A stretch of 64,000 nt of DNA from Variovorax brevis (GCF_030317105.1 NZ_JASZYG010000002.1:186001-250000); one strand, 5' to 3'; counted from the stretch's first letter, positions 37,864-46,847 are shown. Notes: a model not told the origin generated them from the letters alone. Translations and numbers: made by a program.

Positions 37864-39141
37864 TCAATGGGCGCCGTCGGTGATCACGATGGCGCGGAAG
37901 TCGTTTACGTTGGTCAAGGTCGGGCCGGTGATCACCGAGTCGCCGAGCGCCTCGAAGAAGCCGTGCCCGTCGTTGTCGTCGAGGCGCTCACGCGGCCTCA
38001 GGCCCTGCGCCCAGGCGCGGGCCAGCGTGTCGGGTGCCAGCCATGCGCCGGCAATCTCTTCCTGGCCGTCGACGCCGTCGGTGTCGCCGGCCAGTGCGTG
38101 GATGCCCGGCTCGCCGTTCAGCGCGATGCCGAGCGCGAGCAGGAACTCGACGTTGCGTCCGCCCCGGCCCTTGCCGCGCAGCGTCACCGTCGTTTCGCCG
38201 CCCGAGAGCAGCACGCAGGGCGGCGCGACGGGTTGCCCGCGGCGTGCCACCTGCAGGGCGATGCCGGCCAGCGTCCTGGCCACCTCCCGTGCCTCGCCTT
38301 CGATGGCATCGCCCAGGATGAAAGGCTGCACCCCGGCATCGCGTGCCACCCGCGCTGCCGCCTCCAGCGCCATTTGCGGCGTGGCGATGAAATGCGTTTC
38401 GATGGGCGGCAGGCGCGGGTCGCCGGCCTTCAGCGTTTCGCCCTCCCCGCTTTCGAGCAGCGCCAATGCGCGCGGCGGCACGTCGATGCCGTAGCGCTTC
38501 AGGATCTGCAGCGCGTCGGCGCAAGTGGTCGGGTCCGGCACCGTCGGGCCGGAGGCGATGTCGATGGGATCGTCGCCCGGCACATCCGACAGCAGCAGGT
38601 TGACCACGCGCGCCGGATGGCAGGCCGCCGCAAGCCGTCCGCCCTTGATGGCCGACAGGTGCCGGCGCACGCAGTTCATCTCGGTGATGCTGGCGCCGCT
38701 GGCCAGCAGCGCGCGGTTGAGCGCCTGCTTGTCGGCGAGCGTGAGGCCCGGCAGCGCGAGCGGCAGCAGTGAAGAGCCGCCGCCGGAAATCAGGCACAGC
38801 ACCAGGTCATCGGCCGTCAGCCCCTGGACCCGGTCCAGCACCCGCCGTGCGGCCGTCTCGCCGGCTGCGTCGGGCACCGGGTGCGCGGCTTCGACGATCT
38901 CGATGCGTTCGCAGGGCACGGCGTAGCCGTATCGCGTGACCACCAGGCCGCTGAGCGGGCCTTGCCAGTGATCCTCGACGGCGCGGGCCATTGCGGCCGA
39001 AGCCTTGCCGGCGCCGATCACCACCAGCCGGCCCTTGGGGGCGGCCGGCAGGTGGCGCGGCACGCACAGCGCGGGCTGCGCGGCGGCCACCGCGGCGTCG
39101 AACATGGCGCGCAGCAGGCTTCGTGTCTCGGCGGCGTTCAT
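37864..39141 (-). CDS. ttuD: glycerate 2-kinase / TtuD (MOFRL family)
   Basis: This 425-residue protein has the N-terminal glycerate-kinase domain (VVIGAGKASAAMARAVE; LCLISGGGSSLLPLAL; ITEMNCVRRHLSAIKGGRLA) and the C-terminal MOFRL domain (LSGGETTVTLRGKGRGGRN; HGFFEALGDSVITGPTLTN). Family members phosphorylate D-glycerate to 2-phosphoglycerate; the homologue TtuD was first named hydroxypyruvate reductase. With enolase and pyruvate kinase next door, kinase activity fits best. The ATG at 39141 is used because upstream frame sequence belongs to the DctA gene read out of frame. Confidence 0.9.
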   Translation of the reverse strand: MNAAETRSLLRAMFDAAVAAAQPALCVPRHLPAAPKGRLVVIGAGKASAAMARAVEDHWQGPLSGLVVTRYGYAVPCERIEIVEAAHPVPDAAGETAARRVLDRVQGLTADDLVLCLISGGGSSLLPLALPGLTLADKQALNRALLASGASITEMNCVRRHLSAIKGGRLAAACHPARVVNLLLSDVPGDDPIDIASGPTVPDPTTCADALQILKRYGIDVPPRALALLESGEGETLKAGDPRLPPIETHFIATPQMALEAAARVARDAGVQPFILGDAIEGEAREVARTLAGIALQVARRGQPVAPPCVLLSGGETTVTLRGKGRGGRNVEFLLALGIALNGEPGIHALAGDTDGVDGQEEIAGAWLAPDTLARAWAQGLRPRERLDDNDGHGFFEALGDSVITGPTLTNVNDFRAIVITDGAH

Positions 39142-39163
39142 GGCGCGGATCCTTGGGCCGGCT

Positions 39164-40528
39164 TCAGGCTGCGATGCGGACAGCGGACGGGTTCGCCGCT
39201 TCGGCCGGCGCGAGCAGCGGGCGCACCTTGTCGTCGTCATCGCCTTCGTAGAGCTCGTGCAGGTCTTCGGGGTCGCTCTTGCCGTCCAGCACTTGCGTGA
39301 GCTTTTCGCGGTCGACGGCGCCCACCCAGCGGGCGATGGCGACGGTGCCCACGGCATTGCCGATCGTGTTGGTGATGGCGCGGGCCTCGGACATGAAGCG
39401 GTCGACACCCAGCAGCAGCACCATGCCGGCGACCGGGATCTTGCCCATCGAGGCCAGCGTCGCGGCCAGCGTGATGAAGCCGGAGCCGGTGACGCCCGCC
39501 GAGCCCTTGGAGGTCAGCAGCAGCACACCCAGCACGACGAACTGGTCGGTCATCGTCAGCGGCGTGTTGGTGGCTTGGGCGATGAAGATCGCGGCCATCG
39601 TGTAGTAGATGCACTGGCCGTCGGGGTTGAAGGTCAGGCCGGCCGGCACGACCAGGCCCACGACCGGCTTCGACACGCCCGCATGCTCGAGCTTGCGCAT
39701 CAGTTGCGGCACCACAGATTCCGATGAGCTCGTGCCGAGCACGGTGAAGAGTTCGTCCTTGATGTACTTGAGGAACTTCCACAGGCTGAAGCCGGAGATC
39801 TTGGAGATGGCACCGAGCACCAGCGTCACGAACAGGAAGCAGGTGAGGTACATCGTGCCCATGAGCTTGCCCAGCGACAGCACCGAGCCGAGGCCGTACT
39901 TGCCCACGGTGAAGGCCATCGCGCCGAAAGCGGCGAGCGGTGCGAGCCGCATGATCATGCCGACCACCGAGAACACGCCGTGCGTGAAGGAGTCCAGGAA
40001 GTCCACCACCGGCTTGGCACGCGGCCCGATGTGCGAGAGCGCCACGCCGAACATCGTGGCGAACACGAGGATCTGCAGGATGTCGTTCTTGGCCAGCGCA
40101 TCGACGATGCTGGTCGGCACCAGGTGCAGCACGAACTCGATGAAGCCTTCGGGCTTGGCGGCGGCAGCCGTGTAGCTCGCGATGGCCTTGGTGTCGAGCT
40201 GCGTGGCATCGATGTTCATGCCGTGACCGGGCTGGAACACGTTGACGACGACCAGGCCGAGCAACAGCGCAAAGGTCGACAGCACCTCGAAATAGATGAG
40301 CGCCCGAACGCCGACGCGGCCGAGCTCTTTCATGTTCTCCATGCGGGCGATGCCGAGCACCACCGTCGCGAAGATGATCGGTGCGAAGACCATCTTGATG
40401 AGCTTGATGAACACATCGCCGAGCGGTTTGAAGTCGCTCGCGATGTTGGGCATGAAGACGCCAAGCAGCACGCCGGCGAACACGCCGATGAGCACTTGCA
40501 CGTAAAGTTTTCCAAGGAAGCGGCGCAT
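39164..40528 (-). CDS. dctA: C4-dicarboxylate transporter (DctA family), probable tartrate carrier
   Basis: This 454-residue membrane protein is a DAACS/DctA-type sodium- or proton-dependent symporter. Diagnostic segments are [20 protein letters not shown], the serine-rich [60 protein letters not shown] and [20 protein letters not shown]. It lies between tartrate dehydrogenase and glycerate kinase, so tartrate uptake is likely, though succinate, fumarate and malate are usual DctA substrates. A hairpin with GCCCC/GGGGC arms (40641-40663) lies in the 143-nt gap upstream and could adjust its expression. Confidence 0.88.
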   Translation of the reverse strand: MRRFLGKLYVQVLIGVFAGVLLGVFMPNIASDFKPLGDVFIKLIKMVFAPIIFATVVLGIARMENMKELGRVGVRALIYFEVLSTFALLLGLVVVNVFQPGHGMNIDATQLDTKAIASYTAAAAKPEGFIEFVLHLVPTSIVDALAKNDILQILVFATMFGVALSHIGPRAKPVVDFLDSFTHGVFSVVGMIMRLAPLAAFGAMAFTVGKYGLGSVLSLGKLMGTMYLTCFLFVTLVLGAISKISGFSLWKFLKYIKDELFTVLGTSSSESVVPQLMRKLEHAGVSKPVVGLVVPAGLTFNPDGQCIYYTMAAIFIAQATNTPLTMTDQFVVLGVLLLTSKGSAGVTGSGFITLAATLASMGKIPVAGMVLLLGVDRFMSEARAITNTIGNAVGTVAIARWVGAVDREKLTQVLDGKSDPEDLHELYEGDDDDKVRPLLAPAEAANPSAVRIAA

Positions 40529-40671
40529 GATTTGTCTCCGGATGAGGGGGTGTTGGCGCGAGCAGGCCCCTGCGGCGCTTGGCGGCCGCTTCGGGTCGAG
40601 GCGCGGCGCGCGGCACCGGCCTCTTCAGGAAAGGTTGAAAGCCCCGGCGTCAGGCCTTGGGGCAGGTCGGG

Positions 40672-41760
40672 TCAGGCAGCTTTGCGCTGGCCGCTGGCGG
40701 CGACCTGGCCGCACACCGCCTTGGTGACGTCGGCCGTGGTGGCCGTGCCGCCCAGGTCACGCGTGTGCAGCGTCTTGTCGGCGGTGACCTTCTCGATGGC
40801 GGCCATCACGCGTTGCGCGGCTTCCGTTTCACCGAGGTGCTCCAGCAGCATCACGACCGACCAGAAGGTGCCCACCGGATTGGCCAGGCCCTTGCCCATG
40901 ATGTCGAAGGCCGAGCCGTGGATGGGCTCGAACATCGAGGGATAGCGATGCTCGGGGTCGATGTTGCCGGTGGGTGCGATGCCCAGGCTGCCCGCCAGTG
41001 CTGCGGCCAGGTCGCTCAGGATGTCGGCATGCAGGTTGGTCGCGACGATGGTGTCGAGCGAGGCCGGGTTGTTGATCATGCGGGCCGTCGATGCATCGAC
41101 CAGTTCCTTGTCCCACTTGACGTCCGGGAACTCCTTGCTGATCTGCAGCGCGATCTCGTCCCACATCACCATCGCATGGCGCTGGGCGTTGCTCTTGGTG
41201 ATGACGGTCAGCAGCTTGCGGGGACGCGACTGGGCCAGCTTGAAGGCAAAACGCATGATGCGTTCGACACCGGCGCGGGTCATCATCGACACGTCGGTGG
41301 CGGCCTCGATTGGATGGCCCTGATGCACGCGGCCGCCGACGCCGGAGTATTCGCCTTCCGAGTTCTCGCGCACGATGACCCAGTTGAGGTCATCCGGGCC
41401 GCAGCGCTTCAGCGGGCCATCGATGCCGGGCAGGATGCGCGTCGGGCGCACGTTGGCGTACTGGTCGAAGCCTTGGCAGATTTTCAGGCGCAGGCCCCAG
41501 AGGGTGATGTGGTCGGGGATGTGCGGGTCGCCGGCCGAGCCGAACAGGATCGCGTCCTTGTCGCGCAGTGCGTTCAGGCCGTCGTCGGGCATCATCACGC
41601 CGTGCTCGCGGAAGTAGTCGCCGCCCCAGTCGAAGTTTTCGAATTCGAACTTGAAGTTGCCGCTGCCTGCGGCCAGGGCTTCGAGCACCTGCTGGCCGGC
41701 AGGAACGACTTCCTTGCCGATGCCGTCGCCAGGGATGGTTGCGATCTTGTACGTCTTCAT
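40672..41760 (-). CDS. ttuC: tartrate dehydrogenase / D-malate dehydrogenase
   Basis: This 362-residue NAD-dependent enzyme belongs to the isopropylmalate dehydrogenase superfamily. It begins YKIATIPGDGIGKEVVPAG, has the substrate-binding WVIVRENSEGEYSGVGG, and the divalent-metal segment NLHADILSDLAAALAGSLG. Tartrate dehydrogenases oxidise tartrate and can decarboxylate to D-glycerate, which feeds the adjacent glycerate kinase. The ATG at 41760 gives the family start. It is divergent from a LysR gene with a 100-nt shared control region. D-malate is a common side substrate. Confidence 0.92.
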   Translation of the reverse strand: MKTYKIATIPGDGIGKEVVPAGQQVLEALAAGSGNFKFEFENFDWGGDYFREHGVMMPDDGLNALRDKDAILFGSAGDPHIPDHITLWGLRLKICQGFDQYANVRPTRILPGIDGPLKRCGPDDLNWVIVRENSEGEYSGVGGRVHQGHPIEAATDVSMMTRAGVERIMRFAFKLAQSRPRKLLTVITKSNAQRHAMVMWDEIALQISKEFPDVKWDKELVDASTARMINNPASLDTIVATNLHADILSDLAAALAGSLGIAPTGNIDPEHRYPSMFEPIHGSAFDIMGKGLANPVGTFWSVVMLLEHLGETEAAQRVMAAIEKVTADKTLHTRDLGGTATTADVTKAVCGQVAASGQRKAA

Positions 41761-41833
41761 GGTGTGTGTCTCCGGGTGGTTGGGGGTGGAGTAAATGTAA
41801 GAACTCGACATCCTTTCCAACCGGGCCTAAAGT

Positions 41834-41856
41834 GAATCCACCGTTAACCTGGATTC
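41834..41856. promoter_or_regulatory. LysR-type operator between ttuC and its regulator
   Basis: GAATCCA (41834-41840) and TGGATTC (41850-41856) form a perfect 7-bp inverted repeat with a 9-nt spacer, ending 4 nt before the regulator ATG. Size and position fit an autorepressing LysR binding site. Confidence 0.65.
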
Positions 41857-41860
41857 AACA

Positions 41861-42796
41861 ATGACGACGACGAAGTCCGCTGAAGTGCAGCCGGTCGACC
41901 TCGGCTTCTTCTCGACGCTGGCCAGTGCCGGCAGCCTGAGCGCGGCGGCGCGCGAGCTGGGCGTGACCACGCCGGCGGTGAGCAAGCACCTGGCGCTGAT
42001 GGAGTCGCGCATCGGCGTGTCGCTGATCAACCGGACCACACGGCGCATGAGCCTCACGCCCGAGGGCGAGCTGTACCTCGAACACGCGCGCCGCATCCTC
42101 AGCGACATCGACAGCATGGGCGAGTTGCTGGGCGCGTCGAGGGCGACGCCGAAGGGCTTGCTGCGCGTCAACGCAACACTCGGCTTTGGTCGCAGCCATG
42201 TGGCGCCGCTGATTTCGAAGTTCGTTCGCAAGTACCCGCAGGTCGAGGTGCAGTTGCAGTTGTCGGTCAACCCTCCGCCCTTGACGGAGGATTCGTTCGA
42301 CGTGTGCATCCGATTTGGCGCGCCGCCGGATTCGCGCGTGATCGCGCGGTACATCGCGGCCAATCGACGGCTGCTCAGCGCGGCGCCGGCCTACCTGGCC
42401 AGGCACGGCATCCCCAAGGTGCCCAACGACCTCACGAAGCACAACTGCATCGGCATCCGCCAAGGCGAAGAAGCCTACGGCGTGTGGCGCCTGTCCAGCG
42501 GGCGCGGCCGCACCGCCAGCGTCGAAGCCGTCAAGACGCGCGGCAACCTCGCCACGAACGACGGCGAGATCGCGGTGAACTGGGCGCTCGATGGCCACGG
42601 CATCCTGATGCGTGCGGAGTGGGACATCGAACGCTACCTGCGCAACGGCCGGCTCGTGCAGGTGTTGCCTCAATACTTCACGCCGGATGCGGACATCCAT
42701 GCGGTGTATCCGCAACGGCATCAGTTGGCGGCGCGGGTGCGGGCGTTTGTTGATTTCGTGGCGCTGACGTTCAAGCAGCAGGAGGCTGCTTCGTAA
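41861..42796 (+). CDS. LysR-family regulator of the tartrate cluster (TtuA-like)
   Basis: This 311-residue regulator has a LysR helix-turn-helix at about 22-42 (GSLSAAARELGVTTPAVSKH) and a substrate-binding domain with NATLGFGRSHVAPLISKF and YFTPDADIHAVYPQ. It is divergent from the tartrate dehydrogenase gene. In Agrobacterium vitis ttuA encodes a LysR regulator in this place, so activation of the tartrate operon by tartrate is inferred. A clear inverted repeat lies directly before its start. It converges with the PHB-depolymerase-like gene after 46 nt. Confidence 0.88.
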   Translation: MTTTKSAEVQPVDLGFFSTLASAGSLSAAARELGVTTPAVSKHLALMESRIGVSLINRTTRRMSLTPEGELYLEHARRILSDIDSMGELLGASRATPKGLLRVNATLGFGRSHVAPLISKFVRKYPQVEVQLQLSVNPPPLTEDSFDVCIRFGAPPDSRVIARYIAANRRLLSAAPAYLARHGIPKVPNDLTKHNCIGIRQGEEAYGVWRLSSGRGRTASVEAVKTRGNLATNDGEIAVNWALDGHGILMRAEWDIERYLRNGRLVQVLPQYFTPDADIHAVYPQRHQLAARVRAFVDFVALTFKQQEAAS

Positions 42797-42842
42797 GTTG
42801 CCGGTGCGGCACGTTGAATGTCTTCATGCCGCATCACGCAGC

Positions 42843-43847
42843 TCATTTGCGAAACTGCTTCGCAGCGAACGCCCACACCATCCGTGACGCATCCGGCCCC
42901 TTGCCGTCGCTGAAGGCCTGCGCCGCGCCGCCGCTCCACGCGTGCCCCAGCCGGTCAACCTCCACCAGGGTCGCGACGGTTTTGCCCCTGCGCTTGAAAT
43001 CGGTCACGCTCGTCGGATACCGATTCCCGCGCTGCACACTGCGCACGGTGTTGGATGTCGCCCCCGCCGCGTCGGCCCACGCCTGGGCTGCAGCATTGCC
43101 GTTGGACGCCACGACCACCCTGTCGAGGGCGCCGTGAATCACCATCAAGGGCGGCCACGCGGCGGTGATGGTCGCGAGCGTGACCGGCACGGGCTTGGTG
43201 GAGCGATGGCCGTGCATGGCACCCAGCGCCGAGAGGGCTGAGCGCGCAGACCACGGCGGAATTCCCGAGTGCATCACGACCGCGCCGAAGCGCTCCGGGT
43301 GCCTGGTCACCAGCAAGGCCGCCATGCTGGCGCCGGCCGAGAGTCCCGCCACTGCGATGCGTGTTCGATCCACGCCGTACATGAGGCAGACTTGATCGAT
43401 CGCCTTCATGATCAATCCGGCTTCGCCGTAGGCGCGGCCCGATGAGGTGTCGAACCAGTTCCAGCAGCCTTGCGGATTGGACACGCGGTCCTGCTCCGGA
43501 TAGAGCACCATGAATCGTTCGCGTGCCGCGATCCGGTTCATGCGGGTGCTGGTCGCGAAAGTCTTTGCGTCCTGACCGCAACCGTGCAGCATTACCATGA
43601 GCGGCAAGCGCTCGCCGAATTTCACCCCCGGCGGGCGATAGAGCTTGAATCGCCGCATGCCTGCAGCGCCCATCGCCACGCCGGAGATCCATTGCCCCGC
43701 GCCTGCCGGCGGGCGTCGCTTCTCGATCACCGGCTTGACGGCCAGATCCACCGCTCGCGTGCTCGCGCGCATGCTCATGCGCGTGAACGCCTCCATGCTG
43801 CGAGCGAAGATGCCGGTCCATGCGCCGGCCTTCTTGCGCCGCGCCAT
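42843..43847 (-). CDS. PHB depolymerase / feruloyl-esterase family alpha/beta hydrolase
   Basis: This 334-residue protein is an esterase of the PHB depolymerase family. Visible features are RLPLMVMLHGCGQDAKTFA (oxyanion-hole HGC), the nucleophile elbow AVAGLSAGASMAALL, a probable acid in VIHGALDRVV and a catalytic histidine in RLGHAWSGGA. It has no signal peptide but a basic N-terminus (MARRKKAG) and an amphipathic lead, suggesting an intracellular enzyme acting on polyhydroxyalkanoate granules or another ester. The ATG at 43847 overlaps the small upstream gene by 1 nt. Substrate is not proven. Confidence 0.85.
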   Translation of the reverse strand: MARRKKAGAWTGIFARSMEAFTRMSMRASTRAVDLAVKPVIEKRRPPAGAGQWISGVAMGAAGMRRFKLYRPPGVKFGERLPLMVMLHGCGQDAKTFATSTRMNRIAARERFMVLYPEQDRVSNPQGCWNWFDTSSGRAYGEAGLIMKAIDQVCLMYGVDRTRIAVAGLSAGASMAALLVTRHPERFGAVVMHSGIPPWSARSALSALGAMHGHRSTKPVPVTLATITAAWPPLMVIHGALDRVVVASNGNAAAQAWADAAGATSNTVRSVQRGNRYPTSVTDFKRRGKTVATLVEVDRLGHAWSGGAAQAFSDGKGPDASRMVWAFAAKQFRK

Positions 43848-44059
43848 CAGCGTCGGGTCTTGCGCTTTGCCTTCGCAGCCGCAAGGGCCGTCTTGCCACT
43901 CCAGAAATCGACGATCTGCCTTGCCGCTTCGGCTTGCGCCGCGCCGACCTGACGCTTGGCAGCACCCGTCGCCTGGCCGCGCGCCGATGACATCGACTTG
44001 TTCGCCGCGCTGAGCCACATGCTCATCAGCGGGTTTCTCTTCGTCCAGGGATTTCTCAT
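43847..44059 (-). CDS. small basic protein coupled to the PHB depolymerase-like gene
   Basis: This 70-residue protein (MRNPWTKRNPLMSMWLSAAN, then alanine/lysine-rich helix to RKTRR) has a short N-terminal amphipathic stretch and a basic, AAAKAKRKTRR-type end. Its stop and the esterase ATG share one base (TGATG), so both are translated together. Composition (alanine, lysine, glutamine) is reminiscent of phasins or granule-associated proteins, but the family is not recognised with certainty. It could guide the esterase to granules. Confidence 0.6.
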   Translation of the reverse strand: MRNPWTKRNPLMSMWLSAANKSMSSARGQATGAAKRQVGAAQAEAARQIVDFWSGKTALAAAKAKRKTRR

Positions 44060-44272
44060 GGCGCTGCTTTCATCTTCTTGACCAATGGCCGACGAGCGCA
44101 CTGTGAACGGTGTAGTGGATGCGGCAGCGCAGCATTGCGCGCGACAAGCTGTGGCCGGTGTCCTACGTCGCGCGCTGATCGGACAAGCGTGAAGACCATG
44201 GGCCTGTGCTTGGCGGCATCTGCGGGGTTTTCGGCTCAATTTGGTGCGCGTAAGGCATGGCGCCACGAGTGA

Positions 44273-44629
44273 TCACCCCGCGCGCCGCACCTCCATCACG
44301 CCCTGCCCGGTGGCCTGCTCATAGACCGAAGGCACCTGCGTGGCCAAGTGCAGCAGGATGCGAGGCGCTTGGGCCTTGATGACCCGCCGCAACAAGATCC
44401 CTCCCGCGACCAGCAAGGCTCCCGTCCACAGGTGGCCGAGCAACGCCATGACGATGCCCGGGCCGATCATGGCAATGGCCAGCGGGGTCGCGAAGGTGCG
44501 GTGGGCCACGAAGGGCCCCGCCAGGGCAGGATTGACGATGACCCGAAAGCGTCCATGCGGCAGGCCATGGCGGAACTCTTCGAAGGCGATGTACTCGGCA
44601 GTGTCTTGCGAGTCGGTAGGTGGGGTCAT
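44273..44629 (-). CDS. small membrane protein, third gene of the AbiE-like operon
   Basis: This 118-residue protein has a polar N-terminal half (about 50 residues, EYIAFEEFRHGLPHGRFRVI) and two predicted membrane helices (about 52-75 and 77-90: AIAMIGPGIVMALLGHLWTG and GALLVAGGILL), then a basic tail. Its ATG overlaps the stop of the nucleotidyltransferase gene by 4 nt (ATGA), so it is made together with that pair. I do not recognise a family. It might be an effector or an unrelated passenger; see findings. Confidence 0.7.
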   Translation of the reverse strand: MTPPTDSQDTAEYIAFEEFRHGLPHGRFRVIVNPALAGPFVAHRTFATPLAIAMIGPGIVMALLGHLWTGALLVAGGILLRRVIKAQAPRILLHLATQVPSVYEQATGQGVMEVRRAG

Positions 44630-45546
44630 GGGTGCTTCGGCGCCGCGCGAACGAGGCGCAGGAACTCCATCATCAGCGCCGAGGCGTTTCGCTGCTCGCG
44701 TACGCGTTCTTCTTCCACAGAGGGGTCTGTGCCGTGCAGAAACCGGGCGCACGAAACGGGCCCATCGCGCAGGTATCCCTCCACGGCTTCCCCGTCGCAA
44801 AAGCGTCGCTCCAGCACCGCCAAGGCCTCCTCGATCGCATCGGCGTGCCTGCCAACTGCCAGGCGCGCTCCGAAGGTGGCAGCGACCGCTTGCAGACTGC
44901 CGGCATATCGCATGACGTGAAGGAGATCGGCCGCGTCCTTGTTCTCATGGCGATCGTTGAAGGCCAGTGCCTTGAGCACGATGAAGCTCACCTCATCGGC
45001 GAAACGCACGGTCTCTGTCGCAACGCCGCCGCCATCCAGAAGCTCAGCGGTGATCTCCTTTTCGGCGAACCATTCGTGCACGATCCCGGCATGCCGGATC
45101 GCCAGCGCCGAGATCTTCTCGTTGTCCACGGTGGAGACATCGCCGGCGGGCAACGCCTCGTTGGCATCGCGGAGAAACTCCACCACGACGAACTCATGCG
45201 CGGTCACCTGTCGCTGCCATCGCCAGCTGCTGGCTTGTCCCTTCTCGTTCACGGCGCGCTTGAAGCCACGATCCTTGAGTTGCTGTGCAAGCGTCTTGTA
45301 GGCCTCGCCTTCGGCCAGCAACTGGATGTTCAGCACGATGTCGACGTCTGAAGTTCCCGCGTGCGGCGGCACGTCCGGCGCACGCGCCGGCGTGAGGTAG
45401 CGCGGCACGAGGCCGCCGACCAGGCGCAGCGTGTGCTTCAACGTTCCGAAGCCCCGCAGGAGCGTGACAAGGGTGCGCTCGCAGGCGAGCGTGTGGCCTT
45501 CGTTGTAGCCGTCGGCAGTGAGGGGCTTGGCAGGGGGCACGATCAA
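44626..45546 (-). CDS. nucleotidyltransferase, AbiEii/DUF1814-like (toxin-type)
   Basis: This 306-residue protein shows the nucleotidyltransferase pattern GGLVPRYL followed by GTSDVDIVL (active-site DxD-type aspartates, about residues 66-70), plus KDAADLLHVMRY farther on, like the conserved motif of AbiEii/DUF1814 enzymes. AbiEii proteins are toxin components of type IV toxin-antitoxin or phage abortive infection pairs. It overlaps both the upstream regulator gene and the downstream membrane-protein gene by 4 nt (ATGA). Toxic activity is inferred from family likeness. It could instead modify RNA or a small molecule. Confidence 0.75.
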   Translation of the reverse strand: MIVPPAKPLTADGYNEGHTLACERTLVTLLRGFGTLKHTLRLVGGLVPRYLTPARAPDVPPHAGTSDVDIVLNIQLLAEGEAYKTLAQQLKDRGFKRAVNEKGQASSWRWQRQVTAHEFVVVEFLRDANEALPAGDVSTVDNEKISALAIRHAGIVHEWFAEKEITAELLDGGGVATETVRFADEVSFIVLKALAFNDRHENKDAADLLHVMRYAGSLQAVAATFGARLAVGRHADAIEEALAVLERRFCDGEAVEGYLRDGPVSCARFLHGTDPSVEEERVREQRNASALMMEFLRLVRAAPKHP

Positions 45547-46661
45547 ATCTTCAGGAGGGTGGAGCGCAGCTGCGCTGCGAGTTCCTTGTTGCGGCCGCGG
45601 TCATCTTTCAGGAGGTCGAGATAGATGACGTAGGGACTGGCCAGCGGGGTGTCGGGGTGGTCTGGATCGGGCCGGCGGAACAGGCCGCTCGCGCCGCTGC
45701 GCTCGATGAACGTCAGGTTGGCGCCTTGGTCGGCACGCTTGGCGCCGGCTGCCTCGGCCAAGCGTGCGGCGCTGCCCGCTGGCACGATCAAGTCCACGGT
45801 GTCGACAGCGGTCAGCAGGGGCGCCAAGGCATTGCCGGCCGCGGCGCCAGTGATCGCCCAATCTTCAAAGCCGGCGCTTTGAAGCGCTTGGGCCACCGTG
45901 TCGGGCAGCAGGCGCGGATTGGAGGCGAAGAAGAACCAGCGTGAGCGCGCCTCCTTGCGTGCCTTCCAGGCCTCGGCCCATGCATCGAGCAATTGCGCCG
46001 GCTGCAGGAGGCGGCGCCGGGCGGTGCGCCCTCCGCCTTCGGCCTGTACCCACTCCATGCGCTCCAGTTCGCTCAGAGTCCGGGACACCGTGAAGGCGGA
46101 AGTCTGCGCCTGTAGTGCGAGGTCCTTGCCCGTGATCCAGGCGCCTTCGGAATGCAGCAACGCATGGACAACTTGTTCTCGCGCGCCGGAGAAGAGCGAC
46201 AAGGGGCGTGAACGCGGCGGCGGCGCGGCCCGGCGCTCGATATCGACCACGACAGTTCCGTGGCGCAGGAAGAGGCTGTCGCCGGCGTCGTAGAAAGCGA
46301 CGTTCCGCCCGCGCAGCAGGTGCCGTGCGCCCGGACTCAAATGCTGGGCGAGCACCACCGGCAGCACATTCTTCTCGGGGGAAAGGGTGCGGGCGTATTC
46401 ATCCAGACGCCACAGCGCGTTCTTGATGTCGCGTGGATAGCCCTGGCGCAAGATTTCGATGGCGAGCCAGACGGGAGGTGCGACATCTTCCAGGGCCAGC
46501 AGCGCGTCCAGCCGCTGAGTGCCCTCGAGCGCCTGGAACGAGACCGCGAAGTGGCGCTCGGGCGCTACCTTGAAGGAGGTCGCTTCTTGCAACGCCCGGA
46601 CGAAAGCCTCGACCAGTTCCTTGTCCGAATCGCCGTTTTGAGGTTTTTGCTGCACAGCCAA
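45543..46661 (-). CDS. AbiEi-like wHTH regulator/antitoxin with nuclease-like N-terminus
   Basis: This 372-residue protein has an N-terminal region (about 1-130) with FQALEGTQRLDALLALEDV and VWLAIEILRQGYPRDIKNAL, a pattern like PD-(D/E)xK nuclease-fold domains but with the expected lysine missing. A winged helix follows (about 160-215: ALQAQTSAFTVSRTLSELER) and a C-terminal region resembling AbiEi antitoxins. It is coupled by a 4-nt overlap to the nucleotidyltransferase. No ATG is available; TTG 46661 is the annotated start and GTG 46655 is an alternative. A palindrome abuts the start, suggesting self-regulation. Function as an antitoxin is inferred. Confidence 0.7.
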   Translation of the reverse strand: MAVQQKPQNGDSDKELVEAFVRALQEATSFKVAPERHFAVSFQALEGTQRLDALLALEDVAPPVWLAIEILRQGYPRDIKNALWRLDEYARTLSPEKNVLPVVLAQHLSPGARHLLRGRNVAFYDAGDSLFLRHGTVVVDIERRAAPPPRSRPLSLFSGAREQVVHALLHSEGAWITGKDLALQAQTSAFTVSRTLSELERMEWVQAEGGGRTARRRLLQPAQLLDAWAEAWKARKEARSRWFFFASNPRLLPDTVAQALQSAGFEDWAITGAAAGNALAPLLTAVDTVDLIVPAGSAARLAEAAGAKRADQGANLTFIERSGASGLFRRPDPDHPDTPLASPYVIYLDLLKDDRGRNKELAAQLRSTLLKI

Positions 46662-46716
46662 GTGGATTCTATTTACTAAAGTTTAGCTGAATTCGCAATA
46701 TTTGCTGCGCAGCTAA
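46646..46716. promoter_or_regulatory. repeated palindromic operator between AbiE-like and GntR genes
   Basis: TTTGCTGCACAGCCAA (46646-46661) and TTTGCTGCGCAGCTAA (46701-46716) are direct copies, each centred on a GCTGCRCAGC palindrome. The first ends at the TTG start of the regulator. An AT-rich stretch of about 40 bp between them, unusual for this genome, likely holds promoters. Confidence 0.6.
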
Positions 46717-46833
46717 TCGTTCTCTTGCACATCTCTGCGACCGATTCAGGTCTCGCCAAAAGTCCGGGTAATCCTGATATCCCCAGTCCGCTTGTCGGAC
46801 AAAGATCGCGACCAGCAAAACCCGGCAACCCCG

Positions 46834-46847
46834 CGGAGGTAGCGTTG
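46834..46847 (+). promoter_or_regulatory. ribosome site selecting a TTG start for the GntR gene
   Basis: GGAGG (46835-46839) lies 5 nt before TTG 46845, the best start in a region with no ATG near the correct position. Confidence 0.6.
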
